Shown in pieces: positions 31,201 through 38,083 of a stretch of DNA of 64,000 nt. The stretch covers positions 1 to 64,000 of the forward strand of contig CALFUL010000018.1 of assembly GCA_937929935.1 (NCBI GenBank), in the 5' to 3' direction. How positions within the stretch are numbered: the first letter of the stretch is position 1; every line of letters starts with the position of its first letter. The DNA is from an uncultured Flavobacteriaceae bacterium (GTDB taxonomy: Bacteria; Bacteroidota; Bacteroidia; Flavobacteriales; Flavobacteriaceae). Under the pieces are notes generated by a model. That model was not told where the DNA came from and made no database searches. It saw only the letters and a program-made list of their open reading frames with translations. Made by a program: the position numbers and the translations under genes.

Positions 31201-31694
31201 GTATAGCTGATATAACGCCATTAAGCATAGGTGCTCAGCAGTTAGGTTTAAATGAAATAACCGCAACCGCAGATGGTGGTCAAGGCGAATACACCTACTA
31301 TTTCAATGATGTTGACAATGGTAATGATAATGTTTTCTACATCACTAGTACAGGCACCTATACCGTTAGAGTAGTTGATGAATTAGGTTGTGAAATTGCA
31401 ACAACAATTGATATGGAGTTCATAGATATAGAAATTCCAAATTTCTTTACACCTGATGGCGATGGATTAAATGATACGTGGGGACCAACAAATGTTTCTC
31501 AATTTCCTCAGATTTACATTAAAATTTATGACCGTTATGGTCGTGAAGTATATCGAATTACCGATCCTGATATAGGTTGGGATGGATTCTATAACCAAAC
31601 CGAATTACCAACCGGAGATTACTGGTATATCATTAAATTAAACGGAGAAGCTGATGACAGAGAATTTGTTGGCAACTTTACCCTGTATCGGTAA
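19260..31694 (+). CDS. Giant SprB-like T9SS-exported surface protein with type B C-terminal domain
   Basis: 4144 residues. A signal peptide (LILFILLLGINFTAHAQ) is followed by an IgGFc-binding-like N-terminal region (about 90-430, with RFYVNYRG and ATEDNTTVML), a DUF11-type domain (about 567-660, NKTVDKSEMMEGETATFTIEVENLG), two TSP3 units (about 688-712 and 866-888), and a second DUF11-like stretch (about 930-1060). From about 1590 to 4050 a long run of SprB-type repeats follows (pattern: Cys, G-x-I, GG-x-PY-x-YS, AG-x-Y-x-VR). About residues 1810-2010 hold an inserted jelly-roll-like domain. The end, FFTPDGDGLNDTW ... IYDRYGREVYR ... FVGNFTLYR (4060-4144), is the type B sorting domain. SprB is the mobile gliding adhesin of Flavobacterium johnsoniae; a similar role is inferred. 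No porP/sprF-like gene is adjacent. Confidence 0.88.
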   Translation: MTNKLILFILLLGINFTAHAQLSDLHYLPPLKQGWNNDGIRDQAVYLSTPEPTNFDVDVYRGTSTIPFATYSISNNNPAVVPLADGDNNITLVTNANTGVVLNNSGLRFIAPSGNRFYVNYRGSSAAQSASLTSKGRKAMGTRFKWGGVPNLGGRHRSKSNTLGIMATEDNTTVMLSDYDPDLEFNVGGNYAGITADSHTITLNANESFVFENYIGNANPPSIAQQQGWIGASIVADKNIVISNGAMNYGRQINQPNRDAGIDQPVPVENIGNEYVFVRGNGMTQNGNRWNEFPLLIATADNTEIYINDNPNNNPGAVPDAVINDGEFYEVDGLRYSSQTGGANMYIYTTEDVYAYQCMAGHPSRVYTQGLNFVAPVNCLLPDTMNNIPNITDMAGTTLSGGLTIIAATTTPEANIVVRDGTGIVTKPAPLFLTGSADWKTYYVPNLTGNVSVQSTGPMAVGFLGTNSARGVAGYFSGFDTVPQVELLIAGTSGCFTGSTIYEATGTFDAYQWYRGDGDDTIEDQLLVGENQPSISPIIAGLYYVKGIKGPCEYQSRTIKALYCAPDIVLNKTVDKSEMMEGETATFTIEVENLGLGPLTNLDITDNIPAGLTYVSSNPSIGTFNGSVWNIGTLDGGDIASIEIVVRADEIDTLPLISVVNTVFSTQDQVEDPKTLDQPSAQITIHNDFDNDGIQDSVDLDDDNDGIYDTDECTNLDFNIANGNSYSSNLITVSNYAILDIYSIDNSFNLILNGTDIAGEIQFQLNAGGNYTKFLDGTGYGEGGNPNIWTISGSPGSPIIRVIVDQMGNFQLFGTRTSNGILELMTLTTPAAPFNWNATGSNNVVINQNVVGPTNMTGALLTAACDTDSDGYPDSLDLDKDNDGCTDANDFYKDDNADGGDDGEYGTGVPVVDPVDGTVNAASYIRVVAPIILLENTSEDLAGTDINGQPLSLGQTYNYVLRFQNTGDDDATNYAIKNILPENVNLINVDFNGILGAAYTEDVANHTLNISIPDSYVEIGDPEYTITITVELSFNCSDFVNACSSELENHAYSSYQGVINNRTFADENNTSSITGCPIPPQFPTNSISSDLSSCNQARTVELCTADVLLTAGSGFTGYTWFKDDVNGNPQPYSDGDPDSNPATLLVDDIGVFTVEKTSGSSCPDLTEIVRVERAGATQTNPIIEYFNNVNSDTNPNNDLQGEVVECGIDGTMYPKIFLCGSADEALIQLGITDAQSITWQKLDETSCSANDEDCPNRNSQCDWDDVATSNNFTATDSGEYRIQIVYDGGCNSTFYFSIFKNETNITATPSDIICDSPGIIRTTDLGSGFGYQLVNALTNTIEVRFEDGNGPNFNIATSGTYFVQATQLDPNTNLPIAGACIFETEDVGIAERVFSVNPSSTEQDCNTMGTITVQALGVEPNYSYELYVDDGSVLPIARELATTNDTHTFNNLVAGNYIVRTTTVNGCEEFTNVQVDAIDELKLGALTTANITCNPGTVALTPQDGLPSPQYQMAVWSVNGTDLYTDETSVPPGDFTTVSTFTFGHANTYGAGDYEFIVADGNGCFAISNEVTITDLGTINITASDTGINCADTATATLNISASGGLAPYQYSIDDGANYQPTSSFTNLAAGIYTITVRDASGTSSTACVESIEHEIIQPFRLTAAAAIIEDSSCNLAGEAVVKILNAHGGTAPYEYSFDGGSSFGASTTQNLLPGTYQLVVKDRNDCELPIEITVPNTPATPSFTPDVVYDCDGLGTITMTPSNTTDFEYTYALNSTLNTPDDSNIFTAVPNGSQTVTINYSSNLAPNQSTLIYEDFGQGSTTQIAEIGPSYCYEPQDLSTTACNLGPAGVLVTGEYAVTSVVTNPVASRRSPNDRSGLSDGRFLAIDIAATSPAKGILWQRDNIEVLPNREITIALWAFNRLKVGSLGNNPQLLFELVNGSGTVIGSFVSAQIPKSIDEDHWVPVEATFNPGANTNVSIILRSNLDSNNGNLIALDDILAYQETETCDDSADITVVVEDNQEFSASLDNVIEPTCFGGNNGEITFEVENFDAATGFQYSVDGTNWTTSTVSPVTTSLSLVAGTYTVQVQRINDTNCATSFTATLNQPDAFVLSLAQTADYTCFNSGGTLTATVSGGTPDYEYQLEDTSGNPVVAYQTEPEFINVADGTYLVRIRDRNYCISLSTTPVTISPPESIAFDLTPTDCYSGTNDGSVLVNVTDGNGNYEFRINNGTGWSSWTTPTPATATTYTFSGLSNGNYDVQVRDQLGCPVTPITESTTINPQLIASVDVDALSACSDGLITVNAVGGNNTLLYAIVPANTNPAGFYTASNTLTVTEAMATANPAGYDVYVQDNNGTPGLCIFTEEDIVLNPVPSLTVNAIPTDPECFDGLGSIDVTVSGGTAPYTYTLVDLTPADGIDYGRSNANIFSTTQTFNGIGVGDYQISITDEKTCSVISLTVSINNAIEIMADIVPILPPNCDDPSNTPADFGFEFDNVITPGGTVEYSDDWGQTWQASNELRGNISGTEVYPAIRVTLASGTICEKNYDRYIIPFPLDNLSIDFSAIIIGCNDLQVTVRGTQGNDIPGYQYTYTDDEANFNTFASNPAVWTAVTPAGVSHTFQNINPTTPPYPEVPLLIPGREYRFYVRDASGCIRFSERQVNDIPGINLPIEITTAVTPSCDSSANGSIVFNLNPTTSYPNMRWEIFELGNNTPIETSGGNVTYNNTITTTVPLSEGEYYIDVIQIEADNVTEACRGASENTYVPELPPLNATAVWQRDISCNLPGLISIDGISGGGGRPYTYDVSGPLGFTTLTGTTDNPVQIPVNSPAGGYTVTLYDQYSCPRVLNAVTMALAPNPTLTVTKDNCAAPLSLLATGASAAGNLRYAVVPTGNPAPTAYLDNGGLFNNIAPGSYDVYVQDGNGCINSQTAFEINPILSASATANKVLDCSTTPDAEISIEITSGSGNYEYEILDDTNTVVPGYAQQAVPSNSFTASISSSGNYLVKIYDTSSSPNCERELPVTISDLVTPEFTFTQVNATCFNDTNGSITLTQVSSGGALTYTMTPNPGSFDSATNTYSNLPAGVYNITAEGTNGCVSAAPVQVTITEPNEIAFAIPTVTEFGCASGQSENNATITINTSSIVEGSGTYTIFEFEEVSNPLAIQRGSASTYTFSDKAGGDVIVRVFDDKGCQAEHTVTVNPFNELQSASINVDYPINCNADENISIDVTGSLSTYASNSSDYEFRQLPNTTYQTSNLFPNLPIGTYTFGIRNTVTNCEIFINHEVRDPDTFDFNVNILSNVICYGGDGSIEIEFTDPSYTGTFSYVIYDTNDTPNDRTDDTPENSSNLVPLGTTAPIDLAAGNYLMEVVQDGLPSCSKLRLFTITTPSDLINANYVTENVGCSDGQGTALITVAGGQPKYEITLTNTSTNVTYNSPGQVNSHLFTGLFAGIYTVEITDDLGCTRTSTNFELEVPPSISGTLDVVQLECYGDTNGSATYLHNPRTATPALVPNYSYVLNKYSDNTETTLIAQTAPQNMATFTDLSPGFYKIVVNDVYNCSDEQSFEIIEPNETVVQLSKLTEFTCQTDATLELTASGGVAPYEWSIDGTTWNSMNQVNGADTHLFSNVTDGTYSYYVRDDFDCISVVSNPVVIKPIIPLTLAIDPTEAVINCYNESTGVIVAEADHGLGNYQYALFTDDTFSTVVRPYQSSGTFTDLSAGTYYVRVQSGVDCFVFEEVIIEQANEIFITPVPTHVLCYGDDVGSILIEATGGSGEFQYAIEPNLNQFVDYNSFENLTAGFYDIIVQDKNNGCPQFLTIEIEEPTEELNFELTSLPEICAGDAQGSITITNLVGGTPPYSTAIDSDDDADFVEGRTTFNDLVAGDYIIYVRDANGCPDEDIIRVLPGVNLNFTHEVITECAGTTISNRVAFTFEDETVESGVMYALDSDDINDAQTEIDFENILPGDHYITLFYQGCEPRADFSIADITPLSIGAQQLGLNEITATADGGQGEYTYYFNDVDNGNDNVFYITSTGTYTVRVVDELGCEIATTIDMEFIDIEIPNFFTPDGDGLNDTWGPTNVSQFPQIYIKIYDRYGREVYRITDPDIGWDGFYNQTELPTGDYWYIIKLNGEADDREFVGNFTLYR

Positions 31695-31797
31695 TTATTC
31701 AAGCTACAACTAGATTTTATGCGTTCTTTTTGATTGTGTTTGTAACAAAAGATGATGACAATCGTCAAACAAGCGAACCAATTAAGAAGAACGTATT

Positions 31798-32703
31798 TTG
31801 AATAAAATCTTAACGGTCGAAAATCTGACTAAAAATTTTGGCCATGTAAAAGCGGTCAAAAACCTCTCTTTCACTATTGAGAAAGGCAGTGTTTATGGTA
31901 TCTTAGGCCCTAATGGCAGTGGTAAATCAACTACGCTAGGCATTGTATTAAACGTTGTTAATAAAACCAGCGGCGCGTTTTCTTGGTTTGACGGTCAAAC
32001 TACCACCCATGATGCACTCAAAAAGGTAGGTGCTATTATTGAACGACCTAATTTTTACCCATACATGACCGCAATGCAGAATTTAAAGTTGGTCTGTAAA
32101 ATAAAGGAAGTATCCACAGAAAATATCCAAAATAAATTAGAACTCGTAGGCCTTTGGGAACGTAGAGATAGTAAATTCAAAACCTATTCTTTAGGTATGA
32201 AGCAACGTCTAGCTATTGCTTCTGCCCTACTCAATGAGCCCGAAATATTGATCTTAGATGAACCCACCAATGGCTTAGACCCCCAAGGCATTCATCAAAT
32301 TAGAGAAATTATCAAAAAAATAGCAAGTCAAGGTACCACCATTCTTTTGGCATCTCATTTACTCGATGAAGTTGAAAAAGTATGCTCACATGTGGTCATT
32401 CTTAGAGAGGGCGAAAAATTATACTCAGGACCGGTAAAAGATATGTTAGCTTCTTATGGTTTTTTTGAAATGAAAACGGATCAAACATCAGCCCTAACTA
32501 CCTTTTTAATGAACCATCCGGGTTTTAAAAAAATTAATACCCATGATGATGAACTAATCATAGCAACGCTTACAGAAGATATGAATGCCCAAGATTTAAA
32601 TAAAGCTTTATTTGAAAAAGGAATCATTTTATCGCATTTAGTAAAACGAAAAGAAAGCCTTGAAGAACAATTCTTGACGCTTACCAAAAATCATTCAAAT
32701 TAA
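31798..32703 (+). CDS. ABC transporter ATP-binding protein (ABC-2 type exporter)
   Basis: 301 residues. The Walker A motif GPNGSGKST is at 37-45, the signature motif reads YSLGMKQRLAIASALL, Walker B is ILILDEPTNGLDPQG, and the switch His lies in LLASHLLDEV. The C-terminal 75 residues are the extension usual for CcmA/NatA/bacitracin-type exporters. The start is a TTG at 31798; no ATG is available nearby. The next gene, 10 bases on, encodes a matching permease, so the two form an exporter. The substrate is unknown. The pair lies between the giant SprB-like gene and two more T9SS substrate genes, all on the same strand. Confidence 0.9.
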   Translation: MNKILTVENLTKNFGHVKAVKNLSFTIEKGSVYGILGPNGSGKSTTLGIVLNVVNKTSGAFSWFDGQTTTHDALKKVGAIIERPNFYPYMTAMQNLKLVCKIKEVSTENIQNKLELVGLWERRDSKFKTYSLGMKQRLAIASALLNEPEILILDEPTNGLDPQGIHQIREIIKKIASQGTTILLASHLLDEVEKVCSHVVILREGEKLYSGPVKDMLASYGFFEMKTDQTSALTTFLMNHPGFKKINTHDDELIIATLTEDMNAQDLNKALFEKGIILSHLVKRKESLEEQFLTLTKNHSN

Positions 32704-32713
32704 GCCAAAACTC

Positions 32714-33544
32714 ATGATACGTTTATTGCAGATAGAATTCATAAAACTATTCAACAGCAGGGTTAGTAAGGTATTGATTATAGCCTATTTTGGTCTATTG
32801 TCATGTATATCGTTGATTTCGGTAATTAGATTTCCTTTCGGCGAAGGAATTTTGCTAGCCGAAATGGGAATTTTCAACTTCCCCTATATATGGCATTTTA
32901 ATACTTGGGTAGCTGCGCTTTTCAAGCTATTCTTAGCCATTGTCATTGTTTCTATGATGGCGAACGAATATAGTAATAAGACCATAAAGCAAAATTTAAT
33001 TGATGGTCTCAGTAAAAAAGAATTCGTTTTATCAAAATTCATTACGGTTATTTGTTTTGCCGCTATTTCTACAATCTTTGTCTTTGTTATCTCATTAATA
33101 TTGGGTCTCGTATATTCAAATTATACTGAGGCTTCAATTATCTTCAGAGATTTGGAGTTCATTTTGGCGTTTTTTGTTAAACTCGTAGGGTTCTTCTCCT
33201 TTTGTTTATTTCTAGGAATACTAGTCAAGCGCTCAGCTTTTGCCCTCGGATTTTTAATCTTGTGGCTCATTTTTGAACAACTTATATATGTGTTAATAGG
33301 GTGGAAAATTGCCACTTGGGAAACCGCTCAAACCGTAAAGAATTTCATGCCGTTGGAGGCAATGCAAAATTTAATTAATGAACCCGGACGTAGATTAGAT
33401 GCTATAAAAACTATAGGAAATCAAATAGGGTCTGACTTCACATATGACTATGCTGTTCACTGGTATGAAATTGCTATTGTTTTAGTATGGACTTCTATTT
33501 TTATCTATTTATCATATCGTTTATTAAAAAAGAGAGATTTGTAG
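32714..33544 (+). CDS. ABC-2 type transporter permease
   Basis: 276 residues with about six membrane segments: IAYFGLLSCISLISVI, the segment around AALFKLFLAIVIVSMMANEY, VICFAAISTIFVFVISLILGLV, FFVKLVGFFSFCLFLGILV, ALGFLILWLIFEQLIYVLIGW, and EIAIVLVWTSIFIYLSYRLL. The cytoplasmic NEYSNKTIKQNLIDGLSKKEF stretch after the second helix is typical of ABC-2 permeases related to NatB and bacitracin or lantibiotic-immunity transporters. It is coupled to the upstream ATPase gene and followed 24 bases later by a T9SS-substrate gene. What it exports cannot be told from the sequence. Confidence 0.85.
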   Translation: MIRLLQIEFIKLFNSRVSKVLIIAYFGLLSCISLISVIRFPFGEGILLAEMGIFNFPYIWHFNTWVAALFKLFLAIVIVSMMANEYSNKTIKQNLIDGLSKKEFVLSKFITVICFAAISTIFVFVISLILGLVYSNYTEASIIFRDLEFILAFFVKLVGFFSFCLFLGILVKRSAFALGFLILWLIFEQLIYVLIGWKIATWETAQTVKNFMPLEAMQNLINEPGRRLDAIKTIGNQIGSDFTYDYAVHWYEIAIVLVWTSIFIYLSYRLLKKRDL

Positions 33545-33568
33545 TATATTGTAGCGTTTCAGAACGCT

Positions 33569-36277
33569 ATGAAAAAGATTATAACAATTACTATTTGGTG
33601 TTGTTTCGCTCTGCCGACCCTTCTATTGAGTCAAAGTGAAGCCTCAAATTGGTATTTTGGAAATGGTGCCGGAATAACCTTTAACGATGATGGTTCTGTT
33701 ACTTCAAAAAATGATGGTCAATTAAACACTTTCGAGGGCTGCGCCACCATTTCAGACCCAGATGGGCAACTTCTTTTTTATACTGATGGTATTGTAGTTT
33801 ATAACCAAGACCATGAGGTTATGCAAAATGGTAATAACCTAAATGGCGACCCTTCAAGCACGCAAGCTGCTATTATTGTTCCAAAACCCTTAGATCCTGA
33901 CATTTTTTACATTGTAACTGTTGATACTAAAATCACAGAAACTGATGTTGATACTGGTTTAAATTATTCAACTGTTGATATCACTCAAAATAATGGTAGA
34001 GGAGCCGTGATTGAAAAAAATATTAACCTTTTGGCTGATTGTTCTGAAAAATTAGCAGCCGTGGTAAAAGACTGTAGTGATGAATCTGTATGGTTAATTA
34101 CTTTAGCAACACCCGATGGCAGTACGGGTTTATTTAACACCTTTCATGCATTTGAAATTAATGATATCGGTTTTTCAACTAATTCAGTAAAATCAACTTT
34201 TAATTCAATCTATATAGAAGATCCTAGAGGGTATTTAAAATTTTCAAATGATGGTACTAAAATGGCGTGCGCCAATGTAAAATCAGGATTCTTTATGTAT
34301 GATTTTGATGCCCAAACTGGGGTGGTATCCAATCAAAATGAAATTAATTTACCTGGCACATCCAATTTTGCATACGGGCTAGAATTTTCTCCCAACAGTA
34401 GGTTTTTATACGTGCATTCTTCAAATGATTTACAACAATCGCCTGACCACTTTTCTTCTCTATTTCAATTAGATTTAACAGCCCCTGACCTTTCTGATTC
34501 GGCCATCTTAATTGATAGTAGACCCATTTACAGAGGCGCTTTACAACTAGGGGATAATGGTAAAATATATAGAACTATTGCTAATAGTTATTTCAATGGC
34601 ACGCCTTTTTTAGGCGTAATCAATAATCCAGATTTAAAAGGCGTTGCTGCGAATTATCAGCACAATGCAATTTCATTAGGAAATAACTTGGCAACTCAAG
34701 GTCTTCCGCCATTTGTTCAATCTTTCTTCAATAAGATAGATTTAATTGTTGATGAAGAAACTGACACTAAATTGAGCCGCATAGAATTATGTCAAGGTGA
34801 TGGCTTCAAACTTGAAGCAGATTATATACCCAACGCAACCTATCATTGGACAAAAGATGGGGAAGCCTTCGAAAATCCATTAAATAATATTTTTGAAATC
34901 ACAAATACAGTTGCTAATGATGCTGGTAAATATCGTTTAGAAGTAATCTCAAGTAATGCTCTTGATTGTCCCCTAATAGGAGAAGCTCAAATTTTAATCA
35001 CTGAGCCTATACCTTTTTCATCAATTGAATTAACCACTTGCGATCAAGACACCGATTCTGAAGATGGATTTACGGTTTTCAACCTACCTGAAGCCGTACC
35101 AAATGGTAATTATACAGTTAGTTTTTTTGAAAGTATTGAAGACAGAACTAACGGTATTCAAATTGAGAACCCTAACAATTATACCAATATAACATCCGTA
35201 AGTCAAAAGATATATTTTAAGACTGAAAGTCCGGCTGGCTGCGCAAGTTTTGGCGAAATTAATTTGAAAGTAATCCCGGTTGTCATTTCGCAAAGTGCTT
35301 TTAGAACCGTGCTAGGTTGTGATATCGATTTGACTGATGAGACCCAGTTAGGTAGTTTTGATTTAAATAAACTACAAACTGAGGCATATCCAAATCAAAA
35401 TATATCATTTTACAGCAGTTTAGAAGAGTTAATGCTTCAGCAAAATCCGTTAAGTAATGAATTCACAACAGAAAATACCACCCTCTACATACGTATTGAA
35501 AATGAAAATCAATGTCATAGCGTTGAATTTTTAGATTTAATTGTCAACCCTTTACCGCCCCTAGAATATGAAAATAATGAACTGGTTTGCACTAATGGTG
35601 AACCACTTTTCTTAAGCGCACCAGAGGGTTACAATCAGTACACATGGTACAACCTTGACAATAATCAAATAGTAGAAATTGCAACAGGTATTGAAACTTC
35701 AGTAACCAATGGTGGCACCTATAGATTAGAGGTTTCAAATCAATATGGTAATATTGGTAATACTATATACTGCTCTACCTATACTGATTTTACTATTCGT
35801 GAATCTAACCAAGCTATTTTTCAAGGCATTGATATTACCAATAATCTAGAAAACAATTCAGTGGTGGTTATGGTATCTGGCGAAGGAGATTATGATTATT
35901 CTATTGACGGACAAGTATATCAAGATGATCCTATTTTTGACAATATTGATGGCGGTACTTATACCGTTTTCGTGAGAGATATAAACGGCTGCGGTATTGC
36001 AGAAAAAGAGATTTATGTTCTGGGTTATTCTAAATTCTTTAGCCCCAATGGCGATGGAAAAAATGATATTTGGCAGGTAAAAGGAATAGATGATAACCGC
36101 GATGCCTCAATTACCATATTTGACCGTTACGGCAAACTTCTGGCGCAGTTTTCTACTGCCAACTCCTATTGGGATGGTACTTTTAACGGCGTCAACCTTC
36201 CTGCTTCTGACTACTGGTTTAAGATAGCTTTTAATAATGGTGAGGAATTTAATGGGCATTTTGCCCTTATAAGGTAA
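33569..36277 (+). CDS. T9SS type B sorting-domain protein with propeller-like N-terminus
   Basis: 902 residues. The signal peptide is MKKIITITIWCCFALPTLLLSQ. Residues about 25-390 (NWYFGNGAGITF..., LLFYTDGIVVYNQDHEVM, FSNDGTKMACA, LEFSPNSRFLYVHSS) look like a beta-propeller found in many Bacteroidota surface proteins. An Ig-like segment follows (about 405-475, YHWTKDGEAFENP ... DAGKYRLEV). Near 755-815 there is one SprB-like repeat (DYDYSIDGQVYQ ... GGTYTVFVRDINGCG), and the last 85 residues (FFSPNGDGKNDIW ... IFDRYGKLLAQF ... FNGHFALIR) are the type B sorting domain. It is exported across the outer membrane by inference; its ligand is unknown. The next gene, 2 bases on, is a paralogue in its C-terminal third. 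Confidence 0.87.
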   Translation: MKKIITITIWCCFALPTLLLSQSEASNWYFGNGAGITFNDDGSVTSKNDGQLNTFEGCATISDPDGQLLFYTDGIVVYNQDHEVMQNGNNLNGDPSSTQAAIIVPKPLDPDIFYIVTVDTKITETDVDTGLNYSTVDITQNNGRGAVIEKNINLLADCSEKLAAVVKDCSDESVWLITLATPDGSTGLFNTFHAFEINDIGFSTNSVKSTFNSIYIEDPRGYLKFSNDGTKMACANVKSGFFMYDFDAQTGVVSNQNEINLPGTSNFAYGLEFSPNSRFLYVHSSNDLQQSPDHFSSLFQLDLTAPDLSDSAILIDSRPIYRGALQLGDNGKIYRTIANSYFNGTPFLGVINNPDLKGVAANYQHNAISLGNNLATQGLPPFVQSFFNKIDLIVDEETDTKLSRIELCQGDGFKLEADYIPNATYHWTKDGEAFENPLNNIFEITNTVANDAGKYRLEVISSNALDCPLIGEAQILITEPIPFSSIELTTCDQDTDSEDGFTVFNLPEAVPNGNYTVSFFESIEDRTNGIQIENPNNYTNITSVSQKIYFKTESPAGCASFGEINLKVIPVVISQSAFRTVLGCDIDLTDETQLGSFDLNKLQTEAYPNQNISFYSSLEELMLQQNPLSNEFTTENTTLYIRIENENQCHSVEFLDLIVNPLPPLEYENNELVCTNGEPLFLSAPEGYNQYTWYNLDNNQIVEIATGIETSVTNGGTYRLEVSNQYGNIGNTIYCSTYTDFTIRESNQAIFQGIDITNNLENNSVVVMVSGEGDYDYSIDGQVYQDDPIFDNIDGGTYTVFVRDINGCGIAEKEIYVLGYSKFFSPNGDGKNDIWQVKGIDDNRDASITIFDRYGKLLAQFSTANSYWDGTFNGVNLPASDYWFKIAFNNGEEFNGHFALIR

Positions 36278-36279
36278 TC

Positions 36280-38037
36280 ATGAAAAGAGAGCAACTGCTA
36301 TATATCAAAATGCTTATTATAATTGGGTGCTTTGGGGTTTTTTCAGTAAACGGACAAGTGACTTGCCCTACCCTAGACGGACCTTTTGATGGTGCCAATA
36401 ATGTTTCTGTAGACACTTCTATTTCATGGACTTCAATTGCCGGTGTACCCGGCTATCTCATTTCAATTGGCACCACACCAGGAGGCAATGATATTATTAA
36501 CAGCCTCAACGTAGGAAGCGCCACTACCTATAAACCTCCATTGGGTTTACCAGAGAATAGAACCATCTATGTAACCCTTACCATCTTCTTTTTTAATGCA
36601 CCTGATATTGTGTGTACAAGCGAATCATTTAGCACGGCAAATGTCACAACGCCTCCGCCTTGTACCACTGTTCGTATACCCTCAGATGGCGCCACTAATG
36701 TCAATGTGGGCAGTTCTATTTTCTGGAATAGTGCATCAACTGCAACGAGTTATACCGTAATTATCGGCACCACTATGGGCGGCACTGAAATTGCAAATCT
36801 TAATGTGGGCAATGCATTATCATACAAACCACTCCCCAATTTTCAATTTGACACCACATATTATGTTCAAGTGATTCCTGAAAATGAAAACGGAGTCGCT
36901 GCTGGTACTTGTAATGAATCTAGTTTTACAACAGGATCATTGGCAACCATACCAGGCTGTACTTCTATGATAAATCCAAGTAATGGTGCTAATAATGTTC
37001 CCCTTACCCCACTACTAGAATGGCAAGCAGTACCTGACGCCAAAGGGTATCGCGTTTCTATTGGTTCGACCCCAGATACTGCTGATGTTATTGATAATTT
37101 AGTATTTACAGAGAATAGTACCTTGGTACTCGACTTTGAACCTAACCGTACTTTTTTCATTACTATAATTCCTTTTAATGAAGCAGGAGAAGCAGTTGGT
37201 TGTTCTCAAGAAACTTTTTCAACATTATTAGGCTGTGGCCCGTTTTTAGATGCAACTACCGGCGAGTTAATAAATTTAGCACCTGAAATAAGTTTTGAAG
37301 AAACAATTACAATTTGTCAAGATGATTTGCCATATACGGTAACCAGTGCTGATACCGCTGATGGTTTTCGTTGGTATTCTTTAGATTCAGATGGCGATGA
37401 AACACTTTTATCTTCTGACATTTCTTTTGAAATACCCAATGAGGGTATGTATCGCTATGAGGCATACAATAGCATTTCGCAATCGAGCGCCAGTATTGAA
37501 TGCCCTTCAAGTGTAGATTTTACAGTAGTCGCCTCTAGTATGGCAACCATTGATAAATTAAACATAGTGGGTCAAAACGGCGCCATTGACATTAACGTTG
37601 AAGTTAGCGGAATAGGTGATTATGAATTTGCTATAGATGATAGTAATGGCCCTTATCAAGATAGTAATGCCTTTAATAATTTAGCAGTAGGCTCTTATAC
37701 TTTTTATGTGAGAGATAAAAATGGGTGTGGTATTGCAGAAGAAAACTTTACACAAGATTTGACATTAGAAGGTTTTCCAAAGTTTTTTACACCTAACGGG
37801 GATGGGGTCAATGATTTTTGGCAATTTTTACCCACGCAAGACAGTGCAGAGATTGAAGTAGGCCCTATTCAAATTTATAACCGTTTCGGAATTTTAATCT
37901 TGTTTTTAGACCCCAGTTCATTAGGATGGGATGGCACCGTCAATGGCAAACCCTTGCCCTCTTCTGATTATTGGTTTAGATCAGTATCACTGAGTACACA
38001 AAATGAAATAAAAGGGCACTTTACCCTTAAAAGATAA
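36280..38037 (+). CDS. T9SS type B sorting-domain protein with three fibronectin-like repeats
   Basis: 585 residues. The N-terminal leader MKREQLLYIKMLIIIGCFGVFSVNGQ is a plausible signal peptide. Three repeats of about 95 residues follow (starting near 29, 130 and 230), each built as CP/CT-x-PSDGA-x-NV ... W-x-S/A-x-A-x-Y-x-V-x-IGTT ... T-Y-x-V-x-P-x-N, resembling fibronectin type III folds. A middle Ig-like region (about 330-425) precedes a SprB-like unit (DYEFAIDDSNGPYQ ... YTFYVRDKNGCGIAEE). The final 85 residues are the type B sorting domain (FFTPNGDGVNDFW ... IYNRFGILILFL ... KGHFTLKR). The SprB-like unit plus sorting domain closely parallels the end of the preceding 902-residue protein, indicating a tandem paralogous pair. 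Confidence 0.87.
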   Translation: MKREQLLYIKMLIIIGCFGVFSVNGQVTCPTLDGPFDGANNVSVDTSISWTSIAGVPGYLISIGTTPGGNDIINSLNVGSATTYKPPLGLPENRTIYVTLTIFFFNAPDIVCTSESFSTANVTTPPPCTTVRIPSDGATNVNVGSSIFWNSASTATSYTVIIGTTMGGTEIANLNVGNALSYKPLPNFQFDTTYYVQVIPENENGVAAGTCNESSFTTGSLATIPGCTSMINPSNGANNVPLTPLLEWQAVPDAKGYRVSIGSTPDTADVIDNLVFTENSTLVLDFEPNRTFFITIIPFNEAGEAVGCSQETFSTLLGCGPFLDATTGELINLAPEISFEETITICQDDLPYTVTSADTADGFRWYSLDSDGDETLLSSDISFEIPNEGMYRYEAYNSISQSSASIECPSSVDFTVVASSMATIDKLNIVGQNGAIDINVEVSGIGDYEFAIDDSNGPYQDSNAFNNLAVGSYTFYVRDKNGCGIAEENFTQDLTLEGFPKFFTPNGDGVNDFWQFLPTQDSAEIEVGPIQIYNRFGILILFLDPSSLGWDGTVNGKPLPSSDYWFRSVSLSTQNEIKGHFTLKR

Positions 38038-38083
38038 ACCCAATACACTATTTCATGCCATTCATCTTTTGTATTTTTAGCAG

